Source of the DNA: Thiomicrorhabdus sp.
Lineage (GTDB): Bacteria; Pseudomonadota; Gammaproteobacteria; Thiomicrospirales; Thiomicrospiraceae
Reading direction: 5' to 3'
Length of the DNA stretch: 64,000 bases
Assembly (NCBI RefSeq): GCF_963662555.1
Contig: NZ_OY759719.1
Span: forward strand, 888,985-952,984
A model generated the notes under the pieces. It had not been told where the DNA came from, made no database searches, and saw nothing but the letters and a program-made list of their open reading frames with translations. The position numbers and the translations under genes were made by a program. Shown here piece after piece: positions 26,047 through 34,706 of this stretch (the stretch's first letter is position 1; every line of letters begins with the position of its first letter).

Positions 26047-27300
26047 TTAATCTTTAATCAATATTTCAGTACCCATTAAGTCTTCATAAGTTTCGCGTGG
26101 ACGAATTAACCAGGCCTGGTTATCTTTTACCATGACCTCGGCAGCACGTGGACGAGTGTTGTAGTTTGAACTCATTGTAAAACCATAAGCTCCAGCCGAT
26201 TTAACCGCTAATAAATCTCCCGCTTTTAAGTTTAAAGTACGGTCTTTACCTAAAAAGTCACCTGTTTCGCAAACTGGGCCAACTAAATCCCATTGTGCTT
26301 CTAAGCCATCGGTTCTTGGTTTAACAGGTACAATTTCTTGATAGGCCTGGTAGAGTGCAGGGCGAATCAAATCGTTCATAGCGGCATCAATAATGGCAAA
26401 GTTTTTATGCTCGGTAGGTTTTAGGTATTCAACTTCAGTAATTAAAACACCAGCATTACCCGCAATGGCACGGCCAGGTTCAATAATTACTTCAATCGTG
26501 TCATCATTGAGTTTATTGAGTAACGCTTGAATATATTCTTTGATTGGCGGAGGTGTTTCATCCGTATATTGAATCCCTAAACCTCCACCTAAATCTAGGT
26601 GATGAATATCAATGCCCATGTCAGCAAGAGTATTTTTAAGCGTTAATACACGCTCTAAAGCATCTACAAAAGGAGTTACTTCTGTAAGCTGAGAGCCAAT
26701 GTGGCAATCAATCCCAATCGGGTTAATGTTTGAACAAGCACAAGCATCAGCATAAAGTTCTGGAGCGGTATTGATATCTACACCAAACTTATTGTCTTTT
26801 AATCCCGTTGAGATATAAGGATGCGTTTTAGCATCCACATCAGGATTTACACGAATTGAGATATTGGCGATTAATCCCATTGATTCTGCTACAGCTTGAA
26901 TACGATCTAACTCAGCGTGAGATTCAATATTAAAACAACGAATTCCCACTTCTAAAGCACGACGAATTTCAACCGATTGTTTTGCAACACCAGAAAACAC
27001 CACTTTTTTAGGGTCGCCACCCGCTTTAAGCACGCGTTCTAGCTCGCCTTGTGAAACAATATCAAACCCAGCTCCTAATTTTGCTAAAACATTTAGAACC
27101 GCAATATTTGAATTGGTTTTTACCGCATAACAAACCAAATGCGGTTGAGAGCCAAAGGCTTCATCAAACGCTAACCAACGGTTTTCAAACTCACTACGAG
27201 AGTAAATATAAAGTGGTGTACCGTATTGTTTTGCTAGAGATTCGATACTCACATTTTCGGCAAAAAGGCCTGTTTTTTGTAAGTTAAACGCTTGAGTCAT
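26047..27300 (-). CDS. lysA: Diaminopimelate decarboxylase
   Basis: A PLP enzyme making L-lysine from meso-diaminopimelate, 417 residues. The PLP lysine is in CYAVKTNSN, followed by the Gly-rich phosphate loop HLDLGGGLGIQY, EPGRAIAGNAG, GPVCETGDFLG with the active-site Cys, and SAGAYGFTMSSNYNTRPRAAEV. AGGAAA lies 5 bases before the ATG at 27300. The open frame reaches 27357 without support. lptM lies directly upstream, the usual gammaproteobacterial order. A perfect dispersed palindrome encodes NQAWLI near the C-terminus. Confidence 0.96.
   Translation of the reverse strand: MTQAFNLQKTGLFAENVSIESLAKQYGTPLYIYSRSEFENRWLAFDEAFGSQPHLVCYAVKTNSNIAVLNVLAKLGAGFDIVSQGELERVLKAGGDPKKVVFSGVAKQSVEIRRALEVGIRCFNIESHAELDRIQAVAESMGLIANISIRVNPDVDAKTHPYISTGLKDNKFGVDINTAPELYADACACSNINPIGIDCHIGSQLTEVTPFVDALERVLTLKNTLADMGIDIHHLDLGGGLGIQYTDETPPPIKEYIQALLNKLNDDTIEVIIEPGRAIAGNAGVLITEVEYLKPTEHKNFAIIDAAMNDLIRPALYQAYQEIVPVKPRTDGLEAQWDLVGPVCETGDFLGKDRTLNLKAGDLLAVKSAGAYGFTMSSNYNTRPRAAEVMVKDNQAWLIRPRETYEDLMGTEILIKD
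26109..26120. repeat. Dispersed palindrome inside lysA
   Basis: Perfect ACCAGGCCTGGT, read on the minus strand as Asn-Gln-Ala-Trp-Leu close to the lysA end. Confidence 0.9.
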
Positions 27301-27356
27301 GATGTTTCCTGAAAGGGGGTTAATTAAGGTTTTAGTAGAACTGTTCTCAATAGTCA

Positions 27357-27518
27357 CTAATGACTAGGCTGTAAACGCAGTGCATCGGAACTTGCTTGCT
27401 GCACAGGTTTTTCGGCTTGATCATCGGGTAGATAAAGTGGGCCTTTTTTACCACAAGCCGTGAGTTGTGTAAGCAGTAAAAAACACGCAAGCAAGCTTAT
27501 AAGGGTTGATGTTCTCAT
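27357..27518 (-). CDS. lptM: LPS translocon maturation chaperone LptM (small lipoprotein)
   Basis: A 53-residue lipoprotein. It has a signal peptide (MRTSTLISLLACFLLLTQ), lipobox LTAC with the lipidated Cys at about 22, then the family signature CGKKGPLYLPDD. LptM (YifL) helps the LptD/LptE outer-membrane LPS translocon mature. It lies 56 bp upstream of lysA on the same strand, the conserved lptM-lysA order, and is probably co-transcribed with it. The ribosome site is weak (GGAA). Confidence 0.85.
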   Translation of the reverse strand: MRTSTLISLLACFLLLTQLTACGKKGPLYLPDDQAEKPVQQASSDALRLQPSH

Positions 27519-27720
27519 AATTGGGTTCCAATATTACATTCCGATACAACGGCATTGGTTGTTGTCGTCAAGTTTTACAATGGTGGGGTTCAATTAAGTT
27601 TCTCATTTAGAGATTGACCCTTTAAAATGAAGCTATTTTAGCAGAGCAAACAAAATATCTCACGATAGATAATTATTTAACACTGAATAAATTTAAAACT
27701 TTAGGTTTAAAGATGTTTTT

Positions 27721-27732
27721 ACCAGGCCTGGT
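27721..27732. repeat. Dispersed palindrome upstream of the esterase gene
   Basis: Perfect ACCAGGCCTGGT, symmetric over 18 bp. It lies 24 bp before the esterase start, so it would be in or near its 5' leader. Confidence 0.9.
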
Positions 27733-27756
27733 AAATTAAAAATAAAAGGTAGATAG

Positions 27757-28446
27757 ATGAATAAACATTACACTTTAGCGGATTTAGACCCGAGTATCGT
27801 GGTGGAGCCGACTTCGCCAGCGACATCAGCTGTAATTTGGTTACATGGTTTAGGAGCTGATGGTCACGACTTTGAAAGTATTTTGCCGCAACTGAATCTA
27901 CCAAATAATCACGGTATTCGCTTTATTTTCCCGCATGCTCCTGTTCAACCTGTTACGGTAAATGGCGGCATGGAGATGCGTTCTTGGTATGATATTTATT
28001 CTATGACTATAGCCGAAAAAGTAGACATTGAAGGGATTAACCAGTCGGCTAAGGTTGTGAATGAATTGATAGAGCAGCAAATGCTTAAAGGCATAGAGCC
28101 ACATAAAATTGTGTTAGCCGGGTTTTCTCAAGGTGGGCTAGTGGTTTTACATAGTGCTCTCCACTCAAAAAAATTGCTTGCTGGTGTTTTGGCCTTATCA
28201 ACTTATTACCCTTCAGTGTGTTTTAATGAGTCAGAATCAAATGTTGCAAAAAACAAAGCGATTTTTATGGCTCATGGTAGTTATGATCAAGTCATTCCTT
28301 TAAGCGTGGCTGAAAAATCTAGAGATTTTTTACAGCAAATAGGCTGTGAATTGCAGTGGCAAACTTATCCGATGGAGCACTCTATCTGTATGCCTGAGAT
28401 TGATGCTATTTCTAAATGGTTAACCAAGTCTTTATTAACAGACTAA
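27757..28446 (+). CDS. Carboxylesterase/phospholipase (alpha/beta hydrolase, EstB type)
   Basis: A 229-residue serine hydrolase of the acyl-protein thioesterase/carboxylesterase group. WLHGLGADGHDF forms the oxyanion loop, FPHAP follows, the nucleophile is Ser124 in AGFSQGG, the Asp is in HGSYDQVIP and the His in MEHSIC. There is no signal peptide, so it is cytoplasmic. The physiological ester is unknown. The next gene starts 20 bp after its stop, suggesting a small operon. Confidence 0.88.
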   Translation: MNKHYTLADLDPSIVVEPTSPATSAVIWLHGLGADGHDFESILPQLNLPNNHGIRFIFPHAPVQPVTVNGGMEMRSWYDIYSMTIAEKVDIEGINQSAKVVNELIEQQMLKGIEPHKIVLAGFSQGGLVVLHSALHSKKLLAGVLALSTYYPSVCFNESESNVAKNKAIFMAHGSYDQVIPLSVAEKSRDFLQQIGCELQWQTYPMEHSICMPEIDAISKWLTKSLLTD

Positions 28447-28466
28447 ACCTAAAATGACGGTGTTTT

Positions 28467-28967
28467 ATGACAAATAAACAACTCTGTGAAGATTTCTATG
28501 CAAATTGCCAATCTATTGTTCTGAGTACTTTAGACTCAAAAGGTGAGATTGAGAGTAGTGTTGCTCCGTTTGTTACATTGGATGGCGTACTTTTTATCTA
28601 TGTGAGTGAGTTGGCTAAACACACCCAAAATTTACTTTTACTCAATAAAATCGAAGACAAAACATCAACCTTAATAAGTGGATTATTATTGGCAGATGAG
28701 TCTGCAACCGAGCAAATGTTTGCTAGAGAACGTATTACGTTACAGCTTAGTGTGACCGAAGTAGAGCGAGAGCAAACTCTTTATAATGAGGTGCTTTTAA
28801 AGTTTTCTGAGAAATTTGGTGAGATCGTTTCAATGTTGATAACATTGCCAGACTTTCATTTATTTGCATTAACACCTATAAAAGGTGGATATGTTCGAGG
28901 CTTTGGTCAAGCTTTTGCTTTTGAAAATTATCCTTGTCAAAAAATGATTCCAGTAACAAGAAATTAA
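28467..28967 (+). CDS. HugZ-like heme utilisation / PNPOx-fold protein
   Basis: A 166-residue split-barrel (pyridoxamine oxidase-like) protein. The N-terminus ANCQSIVLSTLDSKGEIESSVAPFV and the C-terminal LFALTPIKGGYVRGFGQAFAF match the HugZ family of heme-degrading proteins. It is shorter than known HugZ and has no C-terminal extension carrying the heme-ligand His, so heme degradation is uncertain. It follows the esterase gene in a probable operon. Confidence 0.7.
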   Translation: MTNKQLCEDFYANCQSIVLSTLDSKGEIESSVAPFVTLDGVLFIYVSELAKHTQNLLLLNKIEDKTSTLISGLLLADESATEQMFARERITLQLSVTEVEREQTLYNEVLLKFSEKFGEIVSMLITLPDFHLFALTPIKGGYVRGFGQAFAFENYPCQKMIPVTRN

Positions 28968-29055
28968 ATAAGACCTGTGTACTGGACAAAGATGATAAAA
29001 CAATAAAATTTGTAACTGCTGTTGTAAAACACTTAATTTATAGGAATTATTTTTA

Positions 29056-29976
29056 ATGTCTAATGCCCGACGACACTTTCGTTATGATGTGATTTTGGCT
29101 ATGCACTTAGAGCCAGTGGATCGCTATGGAAAGCATTTGGGAGCTGAGCGTAGACAGTTAATCTCTTATCAAGAAGAAGAGCTGTTAAAAGAGCTTAATT
29201 CTCAACTTGATGGCTGGTTAGATAAGGTTTTTGATGCAAGTTCAAATGCGTTATATGTGTTTTATGTTTTGAATCATAGAATCAATTTTATGTGGTGGTT
29301 ACTTGAAAGCTTGATGGAGTCTAATGATCCGCGTTTAGCAAATGACTATAAATTTAGAACTAAAGAAGACGCTAAGTTCTCTCCACCGACGACCAAGAAA
29401 GACTCTTCAATTGCCCCTTTAATTTTGGGTTTATACCATCATATTGACGGTTATATTGATGAGCTTCAAGAGGTGGTTAACAAGAGTATTGAAGGCAAGA
29501 TATTTATTTATTCACGACCTTCCTTAGCGTTGTTTGACGATCAAGACTATGTGACCAACTTAGATAAATTAGCGGATACTGGTGTTTTACCAGCTAAGGT
29601 ATTACGCTTGATGATACAAAAACTGAATCTACAAGCCACTGTGTTAGAAAGATTAAAAGAAGTATATAGACAAATTTCACGTTCTGATGAGTGGACTCAA
29701 TATAGAGTGAATCTAAGTGCGGGTGGTTTTAGTTTTGAATCTGAAAAACCGTATGAAAAATTTGGCCTAATGGATATTTTTATGGATATTGATGGCGAAA
29801 TATTAGTTTGTCGAGGCAAAATTATATCGCACAGAGTGTATAAAAATAGTGTTTATCCGCACCGTATTGGTGTGCAGTTTGATTTATTAACGTCTGATCA
29901 GGAGCAAAAAATTACTTTGTTTGAACAGCGTAAAGAGTTGCGTGATGCCATGCTAACCGTTGCTTTGCCGAATTAA
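29056..29976 (+). CDS. PilZ domain protein with a large insertion
   Basis: A soluble 306-residue protein, probably a c-di-GMP receptor. The first PilZ motif RRHFR is at residues 5-9, but the second, NLSAGG, is only at 219-224. About 210 mostly helical residues separate them. After the second motif a normal PilZ barrel follows to about 290 (SFESEKPYEKFGLMDIFMDI, IGVQFD). The paralogue at 30642-31589 has the same split. AGGAATT precedes the ATG. It is transcribed away from the HugZ-like gene across an 88-bp gap on the same strand. The target is unknown. Confidence 0.8.
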   Translation: MSNARRHFRYDVILAMHLEPVDRYGKHLGAERRQLISYQEEELLKELNSQLDGWLDKVFDASSNALYVFYVLNHRINFMWWLLESLMESNDPRLANDYKFRTKEDAKFSPPTTKKDSSIAPLILGLYHHIDGYIDELQEVVNKSIEGKIFIYSRPSLALFDDQDYVTNLDKLADTGVLPAKVLRLMIQKLNLQATVLERLKEVYRQISRSDEWTQYRVNLSAGGFSFESEKPYEKFGLMDIFMDIDGEILVCRGKIISHRVYKNSVYPHRIGVQFDLLTSDQEQKITLFEQRKELRDAMLTVALPN

Positions 29977-30081
29977 ACTTAACCAATAAAAAATACGTAG
30001 TAAAAAGTGAAGCTTAATTACTTTTGATTAGTTTAATTTAGTTTAGTGATAAGTCTTATTTTATCCGAATTTTATTATCAC

Positions 30082-30510
30082 TTAGGCTGAAACAGGTATG
30101 TTATTTTGGAAGCGTATATTCTGCTGTTTGATTTGAATGGCTTTTTTAATCCATTCTGCAAATTGAGGGTGATCAGAAAGTACTGATTGGTATAAATTAA
30201 CAGGGTCTGGATCAGCAAGGCCACGAGCAAACGCCGCGATTTCAATTAATTTATCAATATAACGAATTGGAAAGTGCAATTCGATTTCAAAATAACTCAC
30301 TTTGGTTAAGATTACCGCATTTAAAACTTGGAACCATTGTTCTTCTTTTAATTTATAGCGTTCTTTTAAAAAATCATCAATGCCATTTATTCGTAGATCG
30401 AGCATCTTTTCTAAGCTATAAAAACGAATCAGCTCAAGACCTGCTTCTCTTACCGATATTGGTAAAGCATCCATGAAGCTTGCATCTAAATTATGATTAC
30501 TGCCCGGCAT
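30082..30510 (-). CDS. Unknown 142-residue protein between two PilZ genes
   Basis: A soluble, mostly helical protein with no recognised family. The start MPGSNHNLDASFMDALP and the stretch DFLKERYKLKEEQWFQVLNAV are notable. It converges with the first PilZ gene and follows the second on the minus strand. The position suggests a part in the same c-di-GMP response, but nothing in the sequence shows it. Confidence 0.55.
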   Translation of the reverse strand: MPGSNHNLDASFMDALPISVREAGLELIRFYSLEKMLDLRINGIDDFLKERYKLKEEQWFQVLNAVILTKVSYFEIELHFPIRYIDKLIEIAAFARGLADPDPVNLYQSVLSDHPQFAEWIKKAIQIKQQNIRFQNNIPVSA

Positions 30511-30595
30511 CGGTGATTAAATCTCTATTAATATATGTTTGGTTTAAAAACAGTTTAGTAAAAAAAGTAACAGATTGTCGATTTTATTGGCGGTT

Positions 30596-30627
30596 ATTAA
30601 CTAACTAAGTAATTAAATAACTAAATA
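30596..30627. repeat. 8-bp (or 16-bp) degenerate tandem repeat
   Basis: Units attaacta, actaagta, attaaata and actaaata lie just downstream of the stop of the second PilZ gene (minus strand). Confidence 0.55.
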
Positions 30628-30641
30628 AGCACATCATCTGT

Positions 30642-31589
30642 TTAAGAGTATAAAGCAAATTTCATGCACTCTTTGACTTCTTGTTTTTGAATTTCTTGCT
30701 GAATGAAATTTTGATCATTACCATTAGGAAACTCAAAGTTAATTGCAACACGTTGTTTGTATTGTTGATTGTCTTCACGCAGGTCAACTACGCTACCATC
30801 AAAGTTAAGGATCTTATTGGCGTGTTCAAAATATAAATAGACATCAACACGAGTGTACATGTCAAATCGTTTAGGTAATAAAAGAGCTAATCCACTCGCA
30901 CTCACGTTGGCAACTTGAGTAGGCCAGTTTTCAGGAAACTGCTTAACGTAGTTATCATCATTAATTTGACGATAAGTATCTAGATAAGCCTCTAAGAACT
31001 CTGACAAGTGTAAGATAGCTTGGATTAACGGTATCTTGGCAAATTTTTTGTTTTGAAAAACACTCATCATTTCGTCAAGTTTATAACCGATTGGTAAAAG
31101 ACCCTCAACATAAAAGTGTTCTGGAGTAGATTCGTTAATACTGTTGGTTAAGCGTTGTAAATAACTTAAATATTTTTCTTCAATCATTGATAAGTATTGA
31201 AATGTCTTGGGTGAAGAGGCTTCAATTTGATGAATAGAAGAGAATCCTTTCAGTTTATCCTTCACTTTTAACCAATAACTAATGTCATTTTTAGGACTGA
31301 TACCAATTGAGACATTTTTTACACATTCACCTAAAAATTCAATATCTTCAATTACATCATTAAAAATTTGAGTAACCAATACGTTTTGTTCTTTAATTTT
31401 TTCAACGGAACGAATGGTGTCATATTTTCTGGTTTCAATCATGTTTACTAGGGGTTGCGGAAAGTAATCTGCACCTGTTGCATAGATTTCTCTATCTTTT
31501 ATAGGAGAGCTAGGCACAATAAAGTAACGTACAGGCATGTCGACACGGTGAAAACGACGACCATTTCCTTTTCTAAACCACTTGTTCAT
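30642..31589 (-). CDS. PilZ domain protein with a large insertion (paralogue)
   Basis: A 315-residue paralogue of the 29056-29976 product. RRFHR is at residues 11-15 and NVSASG at about 228-233, so about 213 residues are inserted between the two c-di-GMP motifs. The insertion contains helical segments (MIEEKYLSYLQRLTNSIN, LSEFLEAYLDTYRQI). The barrel after it has TRVDVYLYFEHANKI and RVAINFEF. There is no membrane segment. It is 38 bp downstream of feoC on the same strand and may be read through from the feo operon. Confidence 0.78.
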   Translation of the reverse strand: MNKWFRKGNGRRFHRVDMPVRYFIVPSSPIKDREIYATGADYFPQPLVNMIETRKYDTIRSVEKIKEQNVLVTQIFNDVIEDIEFLGECVKNVSIGISPKNDISYWLKVKDKLKGFSSIHQIEASSPKTFQYLSMIEEKYLSYLQRLTNSINESTPEHFYVEGLLPIGYKLDEMMSVFQNKKFAKIPLIQAILHLSEFLEAYLDTYRQINDDNYVKQFPENWPTQVANVSASGLALLLPKRFDMYTRVDVYLYFEHANKILNFDGSVVDLREDNQQYKQRVAINFEFPNGNDQNFIQQEIQKQEVKECMKFALYS

Positions 31590-31626
31590 GCGTACTAAAC
31601 CTAATAGAGATAATTAAATTTCTATT

Positions 31627-31902
31627 CTAAATAATTTGTACGTTAATAGATAGTGGTTTTAGGGGTTTATCTACCCATTGAAATTCTGCTCCCTTACTGA
31701 CTTGATGGCAGTTGCTAGAGCAGCTTCCTGTGGAACAGCTTTGGCTGTTATTGCTAACAATTTCTTGAATATATCCTTGTTGCAATAAAGGTTCCATTAA
31801 ACCAATGGCGGCTTTTTCGTCTAGATCAAAATGGTGTTGAATATCGCGAAGAGTCACCCGTTGATGCTTTTTTATATATTTTTTAATATCTAATAAAATC
31901 AC
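31627..31902 (-). CDS. feoC: FeoC-like regulator of ferrous iron uptake
   Basis: A 91-residue protein with a winged-helix N-terminus (DIKKYIKKHQRVTLRDIQHHFDL and GLMEPLLQQGYI) and a Cys-rich C-terminal loop (SCSTGSCSSNC), as in FeoC, where a possible Fe-S cluster or FeoB protection has been proposed. It is the last gene of feoA-feoB-feoC, 34 bp after feoB. Confidence 0.85.
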   Translation of the reverse strand: MILLDIKKYIKKHQRVTLRDIQHHFDLDEKAAIGLMEPLLQQGYIQEIVSNNSQSCSTGSCSSNCHQVSKGAEFQWVDKPLKPLSINVQII

Positions 31903-31936
31903 AATGACTTCTCTACTCTATATTTTTATGAGTGTT

Positions 31937-34273
31937 TTATCTGTTTTGTATCTGTTGTTTTAAGCGGTAGGGTTGGCCAGTTTTCCATAAATAAGCATAC
32001 AAAATAGCAAAAACACTCAAAATGATGGCTACCCAAGTGATTGTTTGTTCTGGATGACGCGAATAAGTGGCAATTTGATAAAAACCAACAGAGACAGAGT
32101 AACCTAAAAGCATGCTCCAACTAGCACTGTACATTGCCCAGCGCCAGCCGAGTTCTTGTTTAATGGCTCCAAAAGTGGCCACGCAAGGAAAGTACAATAA
32201 AATTAATAACAGATAAGCGTATGCCCCAATTTGACCATCAAAGTAGGTGACCATTTTGTCTAAAGTTGAAAGCGTAAATCCTTGTTCTTCAGCAATAAGA
32301 CTTTTGTCGTCAATACTTTCAATGGAGTGTAAGCCAAGTGGGTCTGCAATATTCGTGAAAATGTCTGAGATATTAGCAGGGATAGTTAAAACCGCATCTT
32401 TTAAGGCACTTAAAAATTGATACTCTGTATGTTCAACAGGTTCAGTTGATGATTTTTGATACAGAGCATCTAAAGATCCAACAACCACCTCTTTAGCTAG
32501 CAGGCCTGTGAAAAGTCCTACTGTTGCTGGCCAGTTCTCTTCTGAAATGCCCAGTGGCTCCACGATTGGGGTAGCCACCTTAGCAACGGTGCTTAGCACT
32601 GAGCTGGGTTGATTTTCGTGACCAAAAGTTCCATCAGTTCCTAAACTATTAAAGAAGTTTAAAACTAGCACCACGATAACAATGATTTTACCGGCATCAA
32701 GAATAAAGCTTTTGAGTTTATTACGGGTGTTTTGCAGCACGTTAATAATGGCAGGCTTATGGTAAATAGGCAATTCCATTAATAGTTTTGGCGCTTTGCC
32801 TGGCAACAAGGTGTTTTTAAGAATAATAGCGGTGAGTATTGCAGCTAGAATCCCCGCTAGGTAGAGTGAGAAAACAATCAGAGCGGCATCGTCTGCAAAA
32901 AATGCTGTTGCAAACATAACGTACACTGTTAAACGGGCACTGCAAGACATAAATGGCGTCATCATAATGGTCATAATGCGGTCACGCTGGTCGGGTAAGG
33001 TACGGCTTGCCAATACCGCAGGGATATTGCAGCCAAAGCCGACTACCAAAGGGATAAAGGCTTGGCCAGATAGCCCTAAACGTCGCATAAAATTATCCAT
33101 TATCAATGCGGCACGTTGCATATAGCCTGTTTCTTCCATAATGGAAAGCAATAAAAATAAAGCCCCGATAACCGGGATAAAGGTAGCAACCACTTGAATA
33201 CCACCGCCAATACCTTGGGCTAAAAAGGCAATAATCCATTGTGGAGCACCAATAGACTGTAAAAGTGCTGAAGGCCCGTCAACAAATATCGCTTGGGCTC
33301 CTAAATCAAAAAAGTCTAAAAATGCATTACCAATCGTGATGGAGAGTGCAAAAACCAAATACATAATGCCTAAAAAGATTGGCATGCCTAAAAAAGGGTG
33401 AAGTGCCCAACGGTCAATCGTATCGGTTGTATTGCGTGTAAATTGATCGGTATGCTCTTGGCTTGAGTGAGCCGCGTCATGTGCATGCTGAAAATATAAA
33501 TCAGCCGCAATCAAGGCCAAATCTTCTTGGTAATGAGATTCTATTTTCTGTTTTTCGGCTTGGCAGAAACTGCGTAACTCAAGAGGAGCATGTTGAGGTT
33601 CAATCAACATTTGCAGGGTTTTCCAGCATGAATCAGAATCTGGGTTTTCTTGAATGTCACGCACGGCATGAACTGAGTTATGCAGGGTTTCAGGTAGATC
33701 AAAGTGAAGGCTTGAACGTTTATTTAACAACTCAGGAAGCTGTTGCTTTAATTGATCAATTCCTTTGTTGTAATAAGCTGAAACAGGGATAACAGGACAG
33801 CCCAATTGTTCTGAAAGTTTATCAACATCAATTCTTAGATTTCGTTCATTGAGCATATCCATTCGGTTAAGTACAACGACAACTGGTAAACCCATATGCA
33901 AGAGTTGAGCGGTTAAAAATAACTGACGCTCTAGACTGGTTGCATCAACCACGTTTAAAACTAAATCTGCAGGTTGGCACTGAAGGTAATCGGTAGCAAC
34001 TTTTTCATCTAACCCAGCATGAGATGACTGTTCTAAACTGTAAACACCAGGTAGATCAATAAGGTGGTAGCTATGGTCATTGAGATCAAAAAAACCTGAT
34101 TTTTGTTCAACCGTGACTCCAGGCCAATTACCTGTCGTTTGCTGTGAACCTGTTAAACGGTTAAATAGAGTCGTTTTACCGCTATTTGGGTTACCAATCA
34201 GGGCAATTTGATAAGAGTGCTTGCCTTGTTTTGATTGTTTTTTGAATTTAATTTTGGGCTTGATTACGGTCAT
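31937..34273 (-). CDS. feoB: Ferrous iron transport protein B
   Basis: An inner-membrane Fe(II) transporter of 778 residues. The N-terminal G domain is intact: GNPNSGKTTLFN (G1), the G2/G3 region (DLPGVYSL), NRMD (G4) and SAYYNKG (G5). It is followed by a GDI-like helical domain, then about eleven hydrophobic segments with the Gate motifs (GFGCNIPA, PFMSCSARLTVY). The ATG overlaps the feoA stop by four bases, so translation is coupled. Two Fur-like boxes precede feoA. Length and domain order are usual for the family. Confidence 0.97.
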   Translation of the reverse strand: MTVIKPKIKFKKQSKQGKHSYQIALIGNPNSGKTTLFNRLTGSQQTTGNWPGVTVEQKSGFFDLNDHSYHLIDLPGVYSLEQSSHAGLDEKVATDYLQCQPADLVLNVVDATSLERQLFLTAQLLHMGLPVVVVLNRMDMLNERNLRIDVDKLSEQLGCPVIPVSAYYNKGIDQLKQQLPELLNKRSSLHFDLPETLHNSVHAVRDIQENPDSDSCWKTLQMLIEPQHAPLELRSFCQAEKQKIESHYQEDLALIAADLYFQHAHDAAHSSQEHTDQFTRNTTDTIDRWALHPFLGMPIFLGIMYLVFALSITIGNAFLDFFDLGAQAIFVDGPSALLQSIGAPQWIIAFLAQGIGGGIQVVATFIPVIGALFLLLSIMEETGYMQRAALIMDNFMRRLGLSGQAFIPLVVGFGCNIPAVLASRTLPDQRDRIMTIMMTPFMSCSARLTVYVMFATAFFADDAALIVFSLYLAGILAAILTAIILKNTLLPGKAPKLLMELPIYHKPAIINVLQNTRNKLKSFILDAGKIIVIVVLVLNFFNSLGTDGTFGHENQPSSVLSTVAKVATPIVEPLGISEENWPATVGLFTGLLAKEVVVGSLDALYQKSSTEPVEHTEYQFLSALKDAVLTIPANISDIFTNIADPLGLHSIESIDDKSLIAEEQGFTLSTLDKMVTYFDGQIGAYAYLLLILLYFPCVATFGAIKQELGWRWAMYSASWSMLLGYSVSVGFYQIATYSRHPEQTITWVAIILSVFAILYAYLWKTGQPYRLKQQIQNR

Positions 34274-34512
34274 GCTAGAGGTTCTACTTGAATGTATTCG
34301 GCTATTTCTTTATCAATGGCAAAACGACTACCGTCAACACTAATAACGATGTTTTGCCCTCGGCTTAATATGGTTTCAACAATACTGTGGGTATGAAACC
34401 CTAGGTTTATTAAACGCATTTTGAGTTCTAAACTGCCACTTAATGAGACAATTTGGCAAACTTGGCCATTGTGGCATTCGCTTAGAAGAGTAGAGTGTAT
34501 TGGTGTCTGCAT
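34270..34512 (-). CDS. feoA: Ferrous iron transport protein A
   Basis: An 80-residue SH3-like protein that supports FeoB. MRLINLGFHTHSIVETI and VDGSRFAIDKEIAEYIQV match the family. It is the first gene of the feo operon, read from a promoter overlapped by Fur-like sites. Confidence 0.93.
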   Translation of the reverse strand: MQTPIHSTLLSECHNGQVCQIVSLSGSLELKMRLINLGFHTHSIVETILSRGQNIVISVDGSRFAIDKEIAEYIQVEPLA

Positions 34513-34521
34513 AAGTTTTTA

Positions 34522-34588
34522 AATGATAATAGTTTTTATTTACATGCAGGATAGCAAAACAGAATGGTAAATGCAAATTATTCTCAAT
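34522..34588 (-). promoter_or_regulatory. feo promoter with two Fur-like boxes
   Basis: On the minus strand the -35 TTGCAT (34571-34576) and -10 TATCCT (34548-34553) have a 17-bp spacer. A 19-bp site at 34570-34588 (ATTGAGAATAATTTGCATT on the minus strand) matches the Fur consensus AATGAGAATAATTATCATT in 16 of 19 and covers the -35. A second at 34522-34540 (AATGATAATAGTTTTTATT) matches AATGATAATAATTATCATT in 16 of 19. Iron-bound Fur would block transcription. Confidence 0.75.
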
Positions 34589-34643
34589 AAAGAGTATTGC
34601 AGAAATATGAATATTGCTATTAATGCAGTGATTTAGATAAATT

Positions 34644-34673
34644 TAATAAGTTACCAGGCCTGGTAACTTATTA
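34644..34673. repeat. Dispersed palindrome, longest symmetric copy (30 bp)
   Basis: ACCAGGCCTGGT (34653-34664) is extended by nine matching bases on each side (taataagtt left, aacttatta right) to a perfect 30-bp palindrome. It lies between metW and feoA, 56 bp upstream of the nearest Fur-like box. Confidence 0.92.
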
Positions 34674-34706
34674 TTTGAAGCCTAATTATTGAAAATAGAC
34701 GGTTTG

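Noticed and set aside
34644..34673. The 30-bp palindrome as a Fur or other metal box
   Set aside because: Its core is the genome-wide motif found at many genes without metal functions. The Fur boxes are separate.
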